A program made the position numbers and the translations under genes. A stretch of 9,286 nucleotides of DNA from Clostridiales bacterium UBA6330 (GTDB lineage: Bacteria > Bacillota > Clostridia > Oscillospirales > CAG-272), in contig DJSQ01000114.1 of NCBI GenBank assembly GCA_002438075.1, positions 1-9,286 of the forward strand, in the 5' to 3' direction. The notes below the pieces were generated by a model, which saw only the letters and a list, made by a program, of their open reading frames with translations, searched no databases and was not told the origin of the DNA. Position 1 is the stretch's first letter; each line of letters starts with the position of its first letter. Positions 1-6,973 of the stretch are shown here, in pieces.

Positions 1-20
1 ATGGTCAAAGAAAAAGCGTT
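1..20 (-). repeat. Edge fragment of the dispersed repeat seen near 2044-2064
   Basis: The first 15 bases (ATGGTCAAAGAAAAA) are identical to the reverse complement of bases near 2050-2064, and the match continues as GCGT after one A is dropped. Similarity stops at about base 19 on the inner side, while the outer side is cut by the window edge. Read alone it looks like a short open frame ending in TAG at 22-24, but the match to another non-coding copy makes a repeat end more likely than the tail of a gene. The match is short, so this is a tentative call. Confidence 0.4.
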
Positions 21-86
21 ATAGGAGTTTTTGCCATTGATAGGGCGATACTTTAGTCCATAAATCCCAAAACAGGAGGCTCCACC

Positions 87-1964
87 TTGACACGACGGAT
101 TTTTGAAGAAAAGCAGTACACCGCACAGGGACATATCCTGCCCCGCGATGCGTTCTTCCCGATGGGAAAGCGGGATTGGCACCCGACCGCCGAAAATGCC
201 GCGCGGCTGATTGCCGAGGCGGAGCAGCTGTTGACCGAGGAGGTCCCGCCCCTCTCGGCAACCGATTATGCGTCCTTCCGCCGCACGGGGGACCGCACGG
301 TGTTTGACGAAAAGTATCAAAAGCGGCGGAAAATGTGCCTGACGCTTGCCCTCGCCGAGGCGCAGGAGGGGAAGGACCGCTTCACGGAGAAGCTGGCGGA
401 TGTTGTCTGGGCAATGCTGGAGGAGACCACATGGGTGATCCCCGCGCACCTGAGCAACCCCGCAATCAATCTTGGGGACCCCGCGCGCCCCGTCCTGCCC
501 TACGCATGGAAGGGGACGGCGGATTATGTCGACCTTTACGCGGGCGTGAGCGGCGCGGTGCTTGCCGTGGCGCTGTACTTCGCGGGAGACGCGCTGGACC
601 GCTTCTCGCCCGAAATTCGGAAGCGGACCGAATACGAGCTGGACAGGCGGGTCCTGACCCCGTTCCTCGACAAACGCACATGGGTAGCCTCGGGCTGGCA
701 GGGCTGGGACGGCATCCACCCCGAAACGCAGGTCCCCGCCAACAACTGGGCACCGTGGATTACGGGGAATGTCCTGACCGTTGCCGCCTTCTGCGAAGCG
801 GACCAAGCACGGCGGGAGGAGCTTGTTTCCGCCGCCCTGCCGATTCTCGACAACTTTACCATGTGCTACGGCGCGGACGGTGCCTGCGAGGAGGGACCGA
901 GCTACTGGGCACAGGCGCCCGGGAAGCTGTTCGGTGCCTGCGAGCTGCTGTATGACCTTTCCAACGGGTATTTTGACCTGTTCGGTGACCCGCTGATTCA
1001 ACGGATGGGGGAGAGCGAAGCACTGCTTGCGGTCACCCGTCAACGCTTTTTGACCTACGCGGACGCGTTTGCGGGGCTGAAAGCCAACGTAGGCTTGATT
1101 GCCCGCTACGGGGAGCGCTGTCATGTGCCGCAGATGATTGCCTTTGCCGCCGACCGTTCGGCGCACGGGGCGGGCACGCAGGGCGACCTTTTGAGCGGTT
1201 GGGAGTCCCCCTACGATTGGCTTTGCGGTCTTGCGTGGGAAATGCCGCGCGATGTGCCCGCCTACCGCCCGCCGCGCCGCGTGCTGTTTGAGGATTTTGA
1301 GCTTTTCATCGCGCGGGAGACCTCCGATGAGGCGCGCGGGCTGTATCTCGCCGTCAAGGGCGGGCACAACGACACCAGCCACAACCACAATGACGTGGGT
1401 GCCGTGTCGGTCTTTGCGGACGGACAGCCGATTCTCCTCGATGCGGGCGTGGGGACCTATACCGCCAAGACCTTCGGTCCCGAGCGCTACACAATCTGGA
1501 ACACCCGCTCGGACTATCACAACCTGCCCACAATCTGCGGCGCGGACCAGAAGCAGGGGCGGGAGCACCGTGCCGTCGGCTTTTGCGCGGGGGAGGACAC
1601 CTGCACGATGGAACTGCGCGATGCTTACGGAGCCGAAGCGGGCATTCGCTCCTTCCGTCGGACTGCCACTCTGCGCGATGGGAAGGTGGTTCTGACCGAT
1701 GACATTTTGCTTTCTGCGAACGGGGAAGTGGTATTCCATCTTCTGACCGACACCGAGCCGACGGACCGCACGGACAATTCCTTCGTCCTGCACGGGCGGC
1801 GTTTGACCTATCCCGCAGGGCTGACGGTGACGGTGGAGGCGGTAGAGCACGCCTCGCCCGAGACTGCGCGCATTCCCGCCGCGTGGGGTGTTCCCACTCT
1901 ATGGCGGGTGAACCTGACCTCTGCGGCGGCAGCGGAGCATCATGTGACGATTGAGATTCAATGA
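87..1964 (+). CDS. Heparinase II/III-family polysaccharide lyase, cytoplasmic
   Basis: Predicted to cleave uronic-acid-containing oligosaccharides by beta-elimination, giving a 4,5-unsaturated sugar. The 625-residue protein has the family layout: an alpha/alpha-toroid N-terminal half (about 20-390) and a beta-sandwich C-terminal half (about 395-625). The toroid carries an NNW motif at 219-221 and EEGPSYW at 268-274, where Tyr273 is the likely catalytic tyrosine. The sandwich opens with the hallmark GGHNDTSHNHND at 425-436, which supplies His and metal-ligand residues, followed by LDAGVGTY (451-458) and SDYHNLP (475-481). The start is TTG, chosen because a perfect AGGAGG lies at 74-79, seven bases upstream, and the protein begins at a natural boundary. 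There is no signal peptide or membrane segment, so it probably acts on imported oligosaccharides. It is transcribed alone towards the minus-strand operon and has its own terminator. The substrate (glycosaminoglycan, alginate or other) cannot be told. Family is confident, specificity is not. Confidence 0.9.
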   Translation: MTRRIFEEKQYTAQGHILPRDAFFPMGKRDWHPTAENAARLIAEAEQLLTEEVPPLSATDYASFRRTGDRTVFDEKYQKRRKMCLTLALAEAQEGKDRFTEKLADVVWAMLEETTWVIPAHLSNPAINLGDPARPVLPYAWKGTADYVDLYAGVSGAVLAVALYFAGDALDRFSPEIRKRTEYELDRRVLTPFLDKRTWVASGWQGWDGIHPETQVPANNWAPWITGNVLTVAAFCEADQARREELVSAALPILDNFTMCYGADGACEEGPSYWAQAPGKLFGACELLYDLSNGYFDLFGDPLIQRMGESEALLAVTRQRFLTYADAFAGLKANVGLIARYGERCHVPQMIAFAADRSAHGAGTQGDLLSGWESPYDWLCGLAWEMPRDVPAYRPPRRVLFEDFELFIARETSDEARGLYLAVKGGHNDTSHNHNDVGAVSVFADGQPILLDAGVGTYTAKTFGPERYTIWNTRSDYHNLPTICGADQKQGREHRAVGFCAGEDTCTMELRDAYGAEAGIRSFRRTATLRDGKVVLTDDILLSANGEVVFHLLTDTEPTDRTDNSFVLHGRRLTYPAGLTVTVEAVEHASPETARIPAAWGVPTLWRVNLTSAAAAEHHVTIEIQ

Positions 1965-1971
1965 AAAATAG

Positions 1972-1999
1972 CCTCCCGAGAAATCCTCGGGAGGTTTCT
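1972..1999 (+). terminator. Intrinsic terminator of the lyase gene
   Basis: A perfect 9-bp stem CCTCCCGAG (1972-1980) / CTCGGGAGG (1986-1994) with a 5-base loop, followed by TTTCTT, begins 8 bases after the TGA stop codon. Spacing, GC-rich stem and T-rich tail fit rho-independent termination on the plus strand. Confidence 0.85.
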
Positions 2000-2040
2000 T
2001 GTAGGAGAAGGGCGCATTGCTCTAAAAAGCAAGAATCTGT

Positions 2041-2183
2041 TCACGCTTTTTTCTTTGACCATGTAGGCGCAAAGAAAAAAGCTTTGCAAAAAAGAAAGCG
2101 CCGTTAGGGGGATTTCGCCGCCTGCGGGCGGCGACCAGCGCTCCACGGCGCTGGACCCGTGCCGCCTTTTGAAAAAGGCGGGC
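2041..2183. repeat. Non-coding hairpin-chain repeat element
   Basis: This stretch between two convergent terminators holds several back-to-back hairpins: GCAAAG/CTTTGC (2069-2074 with 2082-2087), a 7-bp CGCCGCC/GGCGGCG (2116-2122 with 2127-2133), a 7-bp CCAGCGC/GCGCTGG (2135-2141 with 2148-2154) and an 8-bp CGCCTTTT/AAAAGGCG (2163-2170 with 2173-2180). A minus-strand open frame of 80 codons crosses it, but its residues mirror the stems and it resembles no gene. Part of its left end recurs inverted at bases 1-20. It looks like a dispersed, REP- or MITE-like intergenic element. Copies elsewhere in the genome cannot be seen from here. The remaining intergenic bases (2000-2040 and 2184-2232) show nothing recognisable. 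Confidence 0.55.
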
Positions 2184-2232
2184 GAAAACTTTCCCTCCAC
2201 GACAAAAGTTGATTGCGTTATCCGTGAATTGT

Positions 2233-2262
2233 CAAAAACCTCCTGAGGTGCTTCTCAGGAGG
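2233..2262 (-). terminator. Terminator of the five-gene minus-strand operon
   Basis: A perfect 9-bp stem, CCTCCTGAG (2239-2247) / CTCAGGAGG (2254-2262), closes a 6-base loop. Read on the minus strand it is followed by TTTTTG, a good U-tract. The stem includes the TGA stop codon of the AraC gene (2255-2257), so termination begins inside the last codons. In the plus direction only TTTCTCC follows, so it is mainly a minus-strand terminator with possible two-way activity. Confidence 0.85.
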
Positions 2263-3073
2263 TTTCTCCTATTTTACGGTATTCCCATGGGGTCATGCCC
2301 GTAATCTCGCGGAAATAGCGGGAAAAATTACTTGCGTCTGTAAATCCGCAGGCGACCGCGACCTGCGCCACGGTTTTATTCCCTTCGGACAACAGCATAC
2401 AGGCAAGCGAAATGCGGCAGAGGAGAAGGTAACGCTTGATGGTATAGCCCGTGACGCGGTGAAAGACGTGCGAAAGATAGTAGGAGCTGATATAGTTTGC
2501 CGCCGCGAGCGAATTCAGGTCCAGCTTACGCTCGGGGTGGTTTTCCAGCTCCGTGCGGATGGCGGCAACGATTTTCTCCGCGCTCCCTCCAACCGAGGTG
2601 AACCGCCCCGGGGCAAGCCTGTAAAGCCGCCACAGGAGTGCCGAGAGCCAGATCAGCTCGCCCTCGCCGTCCTCGGGGTCGATTTCCCGCTCGTTCAGCA
2701 GATTGCGGAAGAGCATTTGCATTTCATCAAGCGCTGTGCCCGTCTCAAGCGGCAGGACATGGCAGAAGCGGGGCGCGTGGATGGAAAAGACCGTTTGCAG
2801 AAAGGTGGGTCTTAACACGTTTTTTGTAATTGTCGGGTTTACCAGCATGACGTACCGCTCGTAGACCTCGGAGCGCACCGTCAGGACGTGCGGCTCGTAG
2901 TTACTGATGAAGATCATGCAGGGAGCGATGGCATCGTAGGACCTTCCCGCAATCTCCACATGGACCTCGCCGCGGGTGATGAAAATCAGCTCCCACGCGG
3001 CGTGGCGCATGATGTCCACATGACCGATGTGCAGTCCGGTCTCGTAATACAGCTTCTCAATACATGGACGCAT
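2255..3073 (-). CDS. AraC/XylS-family transcriptional regulator
   Basis: Likely ligand-responsive activator of this locus. The 272-residue protein has the standard two parts. An N-terminal cupin-like sensing domain (about 10-125) contains an AWELIFITRGEVHVEI strand at 26-41. A C-terminal double helix-turn-helix DNA-binding domain (about 165-268) has its first HTH near 186-207 and its second near 235-257, ending in the family signature ACGFTDASNFSRYFREITG (241-259) followed by MTPWEYR. The ATG start is preceded by AAGGAGG at 3079-3085 with a 5-base spacer. It is the last gene of the operon, 43 bp after the flavoprotein gene, so it is probably cotranscribed and may autoregulate. The effector is unknown; a sugar or sugar acid made or used by the neighbouring enzymes is the natural guess. 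Length is normal for the family and nothing is missing. Confidence 0.93.
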   Translation of the reverse strand: MRPCIEKLYYETGLHIGHVDIMRHAAWELIFITRGEVHVEIAGRSYDAIAPCMIFISNYEPHVLTVRSEVYERYVMLVNPTITKNVLRPTFLQTVFSIHAPRFCHVLPLETGTALDEMQMLFRNLLNEREIDPEDGEGELIWLSALLWRLYRLAPGRFTSVGGSAEKIVAAIRTELENHPERKLDLNSLAAANYISSYYLSHVFHRVTGYTIKRYLLLCRISLACMLLSEGNKTVAQVAVACGFTDASNFSRYFREITGMTPWEYRKIGETS

Positions 3074-3100
3074 TTCTACCTCCTTCGCGGCTTATGTGCA

Positions 3101-3122
3101 GCTCCTCGGCGGCTCCTCAGCG
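3101..3122. repeat. 11-bp tandem duplication at the end of the flavoprotein gene
   Basis: Bases 3101-3111 and 3112-3122 are the same 11-mer (GCTCCTCGGCG and GCTCCTCAGCG) with one mismatch. The mismatched base creates the TGA stop codon (3117-3119) of the flavoprotein gene; the other copy has a non-stop triplet at the equivalent place. It may be a replication-slippage scar that shaped the gene's 3' end. Confidence 0.6.
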
Positions 3123-4910
3123 GCTTGCTCCGAGACTGCGGCGGAGCAGATTCTCAAACCACAGCTCCCCGTTCGGAATCGGGCGCACGGGGCAAAGCTC
3201 CGAGTGCGTGCCGACCGTTTTGGTATAGGTGCGGCGAATCGGCTGCTCCGACGGCGCATCGGTCCCAACAATGTAAGCCGACCCGTGCGAGCCGACCGCC
3301 TCCGCCGAAAACAGCATGGCGGAAAGCACCGCCTGCTGGGTCAGGAGCAAATCGGTCAGAAGTGCCGCGGGCAGAATATCCTCCGTGCCGCCGATGATGA
3401 GCTTTCCCTCTGTATTATAGCACAATTCGGAGACTTCTGCAAGCATTTTTTTCATCTCCGCCGTATTCCGCGCAAAATCGGCAACGCGGCTCATCTCGTG
3501 GCGGAGCCGCTCGTACAGCGCGCGGATATTCGATTCTCCGCGGCGGTATTCGGGAAAGGCAAAGGAGGGGACCGCTTCGGGTGCGGTGCGGTCGGGCTGT
3601 GCCGCAATATGCTCTGCGGCGCGGAGCGCGCCCACCTGCGTGGCATTCAGAGCGCTTCCGCCCGGGCGGTAGACACCGAAGTTCCCCGCCGCTTCGCCGA
3701 CTGCGTAAAGCCCCCCGACCGTGGTCTGCCAGTGCGCGTCCACCGCGATTCCGCCGTTGCAGTGCTGGGCACAAACGGCAATCCGCAGGGGCTCGCGGGC
3801 AAGGTCGATGCCGTGATTCCGATACAGCTCGTAAGCGCCGATGTTCATGTGCTTCAGGCGCTCCAGCGGCGTGCCGAACAGAGCCCCCGAGCGGCGCAGA
3901 TAGTCGCGTCCCTCCTCGCCGAGCGCGGAGAAGGCTTCATCCAGCCCCATGGGGTTGCGGGTGAAATCGAGGTAGACCCGCCGCCCGTTTCGGATTTCGT
4001 CGGCAACCAGCAGGTCGACCCGTGACGAGCCGTTCAGCTTGCGTGTGTCAAAGGGCCACTGATAGCCCTTGAGGAAAATCAGGTCGAGCGAACGCGCGCC
4101 GAGCGCGTCCCACAGGAATTCCCGCTCGACCCCGTCCGCATCCACCGAAAAATAGCGGGGGAGCACCTGCTGATAGGTTCCCGAAAGGTTCCAGCGGAAG
4201 TCGGTGCTTGCAATGCCGTATTGCCATTCCTCCAGATTCGCGCAGGCGGCACCCGCGCCGATGGCAAGCCCCGTTGCGCCGCTCTGGCTTTCGGGGTAGA
4301 CCGAATTCTCATAAATCGCCGCAGGACCGCCCGTGGCAAGAATCAGATTGCGGCAGGCAAAGACCGCGCGCTCGCCGCCTTCGCGGATTGCCGCAACGCC
4401 CGTGACGTGCCCGCCTTCGGTGAGCACCCGAACCGCCCGCCAGCCGTCGAGAATCGGGATTCCGCAGCTGTCCACCGCGCGCTCCAGCGCCTCGGTCATG
4501 TATTTCGAGGTCAGAGGACCGCAGGAGGTCGCCCGTGTGCGCGGGTCGTGGTCGGTCTTGTAGCCCGCATATTCGCCGTATTCGTTGCAGGGGAAGGGGA
4601 CCCCGAGCTCCACAAGGTGCATGAAGCAACGGACCGAATAAGCCGCCTCGCACATGGCGTTGTCGCCGTTGACCCCGCCGCCGTCGAAGAGCGTTTGCGC
4701 CATTTCGCGCACACTGTCCCCCTCGGAGCCGCAAAGCGACAGCTTGTAGTAGGTTTGCTTGTCGCTCCCCGTGTTGCGCGAGGTGCCCATGCTCCGCCCC
4801 TCGGTCAGGAGCGCGATATCGGTCACGCCGAGCGACCAAAGCCGCTCCGCCGCCGCAAAGCCCGCACAGCCGCTCCCGATGACAATGGTATGATAGCTTC
4901 GTTTCATCAT
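3117..4910 (-). CDS. FAD-dependent oxidoreductase, fumarate reductase/SDH flavoprotein-like
   Basis: A soluble flavoprotein of 597 residues, expected to bind FAD and add or remove hydrogens on an organic substrate. The FAD-binding Rossmann start GSGCAG is at 12-17, with Glu37 at the end of the second strand to bind the ribose. ATGGP lies at 192-196. The second FAD motif GGLYAVGEAAGNFG is at 399-412 and RPGGSALN at 415-422, as in the fumarate reductase/succinate dehydrogenase flavoprotein group. A mobile capping domain (about 225-385) and a helical C-terminal part follow. Its oddity is position 226-234, LEEWQYGIA, where reductases of this group have a Phe-His-Pro-Thr motif, so it is unlikely to use fumarate or succinate. 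There is no signal peptide, heme or FMN-binding domain, which sets it apart from periplasmic respiratory reductases. The ATG overlaps the stop of the upstream dehydrogenase gene (ATGATGA), showing translational coupling. Substrate unknown. Confidence 0.88.
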   Translation of the reverse strand: MMKRSYHTIVIGSGCAGFAAAERLWSLGVTDIALLTEGRSMGTSRNTGSDKQTYYKLSLCGSEGDSVREMAQTLFDGGGVNGDNAMCEAAYSVRCFMHLVELGVPFPCNEYGEYAGYKTDHDPRTRATSCGPLTSKYMTEALERAVDSCGIPILDGWRAVRVLTEGGHVTGVAAIREGGERAVFACRNLILATGGPAAIYENSVYPESQSGATGLAIGAGAACANLEEWQYGIASTDFRWNLSGTYQQVLPRYFSVDADGVEREFLWDALGARSLDLIFLKGYQWPFDTRKLNGSSRVDLLVADEIRNGRRVYLDFTRNPMGLDEAFSALGEEGRDYLRRSGALFGTPLERLKHMNIGAYELYRNHGIDLAREPLRIAVCAQHCNGGIAVDAHWQTTVGGLYAVGEAAGNFGVYRPGGSALNATQVGALRAAEHIAAQPDRTAPEAVPSFAFPEYRRGESNIRALYERLRHEMSRVADFARNTAEMKKMLAEVSELCYNTEGKLIIGGTEDILPAALLTDLLLTQQAVLSAMLFSAEAVGSHGSAYIVGTDAPSEQPIRRTYTKTVGTHSELCPVRPIPNGELWFENLLRRSLGASR

Positions 4911-5638
4911 AGCCGTCTGATGTGCATTCCGCCGTCCACGGCGATGGATTGCCCCGTGGTGTAGCCGAGACTGCCGTCCAGAAGCGCGCAGATTGCCCGC
5001 GCAACGTCGAGCGGCTCGCCCCAGCGTCCCATCGGGACCAGTCCGTCCGCAATCAGACGGTCGTATTTTTCCTTCACCGTTGCGGTCATGCCCGTGTGAA
5101 TCACCCCGGGGCAGACCTCGTTGACCGTAATGCCGGCCGATGCGAGACGGTCCGCATAGAGCATGGTCAGCATGGTCACGCCCGCCTTGGAGACGCAGTA
5201 TTCCCCGCGCGAGGTCGAGCTGGTGTATGCCGAGCAGGAGGAGACGTTGACAATCCGCCCGCGCACGCCGTCCTCTGTCGGCTGGGACAGCATCCGCCGC
5301 GCCGCCGCCTGCGTGAGGAACATGGTGCCTTTGGTGTTGACGTTCATCACGCGGTCGTAGCTCTCCTCGGTCATCTCCAACAGGTCCGCCCGCACGCGCG
5401 GCGCGATGCCCGCAACGTTGACCAGCGCATCGAGACGCGGGGGCAGGGAGACGAGCCGCTCGCGGTCAGCCGCCGCGGAGAGGTCACCCGAGATGTAGGT
5501 AAAGTGCTCCGAAAAGCCCGAAAGGTCGGGATGCTCGGGCAGGTCCATGCCGACCACACCCCAGCCGCGCGAGAGCAGCAGCTCCGCTGTGGCGCGCCCG
5601 ATTCCGCCGAGCGCACCGGTTACGATTGCATAATTCAT
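4907..5638 (-). CDS. Short-chain dehydrogenase/reductase (SDR)
   Basis: A classical NAD(P)-dependent SDR of 243 residues that would interconvert a hydroxyl and a ketone on a small substrate. The cofactor loop TGALGGIG is at 7-14, and Asp32 after the second strand favours NAD(H). NVAG is at 74-77, where most members have NNAG. The catalytic set is Asn101, Ser134, Tyr147 and Lys151 (YCVSK), followed by the PGVIHTGM loop and the C-terminal VDGGMHIRRL. From memory, this resembles SDRs often labelled 3-ketoacyl-ACP reductase that occur in sugar-catabolism loci rather than in fatty-acid synthesis; a KduD-like role in uronate breakdown is another option. Its ATG overlaps the stop of the FMN oxidoreductase gene by 4 bases, and its own stop overlaps the flavoprotein start by 4 bases, so three consecutive genes are translationally coupled. 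The substrate is not determined by sequence. Confidence 0.9.
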   Translation of the reverse strand: MNYAIVTGALGGIGRATAELLLSRGWGVVGMDLPEHPDLSGFSEHFTYISGDLSAAADRERLVSLPPRLDALVNVAGIAPRVRADLLEMTEESYDRVMNVNTKGTMFLTQAAARRMLSQPTEDGVRGRIVNVSSCSAYTSSTSRGEYCVSKAGVTMLTMLYADRLASAGITVNEVCPGVIHTGMTATVKEKYDRLIADGLVPMGRWGEPLDVARAICALLDGSLGYTTGQSIAVDGGMHIRRL

Positions 5639-6951
5639 GCCTTGTTTCCTCCGTCCTGCTTTGCAAAGGTCTCCCGATAGAGGGAGCCGTAGATTTCCTT
5701 GTCATAGATCACGCACCCGGGCGTTTTGCCAGCCCGCATCAGCGCGGTGCACTTTCCGCAGGTCAGGCAGAGACGGCGCGGGTCCGCGCACCCGTTCCGC
5801 AGGATGTCCCGCGCGGAATCGGGGTCCGCAAAGCTCTGCCGACCGAAGCCGACCAGCTCGTATTTCCCCGCATCGATGTCCGCCGCCGCAACGTGCGCCG
5901 CCTCGGCGCCGAGGTAGGTGTAGCCCGAAACAACGGTCAGCGCATCGGCGGCAACCGCGCGCGCCGCCTCCGAGACGGCAATCGCGCCCGCCCGCATCCG
6001 CAGAATGCTCTCATAGGGTGGAACCGCCTCGGCAAACGCGGTGGGACGGTTGACCTCGTTGTTCTGATAAGGGTTCCCCATCGTCACGTCCAGAAGCCGC
6101 ACGCCGCGCGCAACGAGATCGCCCGCAAGCCGACGCGGCTCTCGCAGGTCGGGCACCCCCGCCTTGTCGCTTGCCGCAAAGCCGTGGGGGTAGGGGAAGC
6201 CGTCATAGGCATTGAAGCGGGAGGCAAGCAGAAGGCTGTCGGGTGCCGAGGCTTTGACCGCCTCCACCGCCGAGAGCAGAAGCCGCGTGCGGTTTTCGTA
6301 GGCTTCGCCGCCATAGGGACCGCTTCTGCCGTAAGCGCCGAGCAGCTCGGAGAGTAAGTAGCCGTGGCAAGCCTTGATGTCCACACCGTCAAAGCCGACC
6401 TCCGAGGCAAGCCGCGCCGCATAAGCGTAGCGCTCGGGGAGGGAGGCGAGGTAGTCGTCGGACAGAATGCGGTCCTCGGCGAGCGGCTTGTCCCCCTCAA
6501 ACAGCGGGCGGTGCTGTGCAACCAGAGGCTCCGGATAGCCGTTCGGCTTGGAGTAGCGCCCCGAATGGGTCAGCTGGCAGACAATCAGCGGCGCGTAGCC
6601 GTTCTCCCGCAGGGAAAGCTCCCGCATTTCGTCAAGCAGTTTTTTGTAAGCGTCCGCGTTCTTCTCGGTCAGCATCATCTGGCGGGGATTCGCCCGCGCC
6701 TCGGGCAGAATTGCGGTGGCTTCAAACCAGATCAGCCCGGGTCCGCCGTGCGCAAAGCGGTGATAGCGGCGGACGGTCAGCTCCCCGGGGGTCCCGTCTC
6801 CCGTGCCGTCACAGCCCTCCATCGGCTGGTAAACAATGCGGTTCGGGAGCGTGTGCCCCGCCGTGCGGCAGGGTGCGGAAAGGGGAGCGGTGTTGTCAAG
6901 ATAGGGGAGCTCCTTCGGCAGCTCCGAGGGGTTCAAAGGTCTTTTATACAC
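5635..6951 (-). CDS. Old-yellow-enzyme-type FMN oxidoreductase with C-terminal Fe-S motif
   Basis: A 438-residue NADH:flavin oxidoreductase (OYE-like TIM barrel) predicted to reduce an activated double bond or carry out a related redox step. Family motifs are NRIVYQPMEG (37-46), QLTHSGR (126-132), GVDIKACHGYLLSELL (189-204) and an FMN-phosphate region near VSGYTY and GFGRQSFADPD. Where OYE enzymes have His-x-x-His/Asn, this one has Lys193-x-x-His196. The tail carries Cys395, Cys398, Cys401 and Cys413 (Cx2Cx2Cx11C), similar to the 4Fe-4S site of 2,4-dienoyl-CoA reductases, but the protein stops there without the NAD(P)H/FAD half, so electrons must come from a partner or bound NADH. The GTG start is chosen because AAGGAG lies at 6960-6965 with an 8-base spacer and the upstream gene ends 22 bp before; a longer in-frame ATG at 7035 would overlap that gene with no support. 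Its stop overlaps the SDR start. Confidence 0.88.
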   Translation of the reverse strand: MYKRPLNPSELPKELPYLDNTAPLSAPCRTAGHTLPNRIVYQPMEGCDGTGDGTPGELTVRRYHRFAHGGPGLIWFEATAILPEARANPRQMMLTEKNADAYKKLLDEMRELSLRENGYAPLIVCQLTHSGRYSKPNGYPEPLVAQHRPLFEGDKPLAEDRILSDDYLASLPERYAYAARLASEVGFDGVDIKACHGYLLSELLGAYGRSGPYGGEAYENRTRLLLSAVEAVKASAPDSLLLASRFNAYDGFPYPHGFAASDKAGVPDLREPRRLAGDLVARGVRLLDVTMGNPYQNNEVNRPTAFAEAVPPYESILRMRAGAIAVSEAARAVAADALTVVSGYTYLGAEAAHVAAADIDAGKYELVGFGRQSFADPDSARDILRNGCADPRRLCLTCGKCTALMRAGKTPGCVIYDKEIYGSLYRETFAKQDGGNKA

Positions 6952-6973
6952 GGTATTTTCTCCTTGTCGTTTG

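Noticed and set aside
1..86. Promoter for the lyase gene
   Set aside because: TTGCCA at 31-36 and TTGATA at 37-42 have no convincing -10 partner at correct spacing that also leaves room for the ribosome binding site.
335..955. 206-codon open frame in another plus frame inside the lyase gene
   Set aside because: Arg/Gly/Pro-rich translation with no motif, wholly overlapped by a gene with clear family motifs; a by-product of high GC content.
1958..2200. Minus-strand 80-codon open frame between the lyase and AraC genes
   Set aside because: It runs through the hairpin chain and the lyase terminator, and its translation reflects the repeat; no ribosome binding site was seen.
3096..4025. 309-codon plus-strand open frame antisense to the flavoprotein gene
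   Set aside because: No ribosome binding site or domain; its residues mirror the real minus-strand gene, which has intact FAD motifs.
4221..4964. Plus-strand 247-codon open frame antisense to the flavoprotein and SDR genes
   Set aside because: Composition-driven shadow that crosses a gene junction; no recognisable domain.
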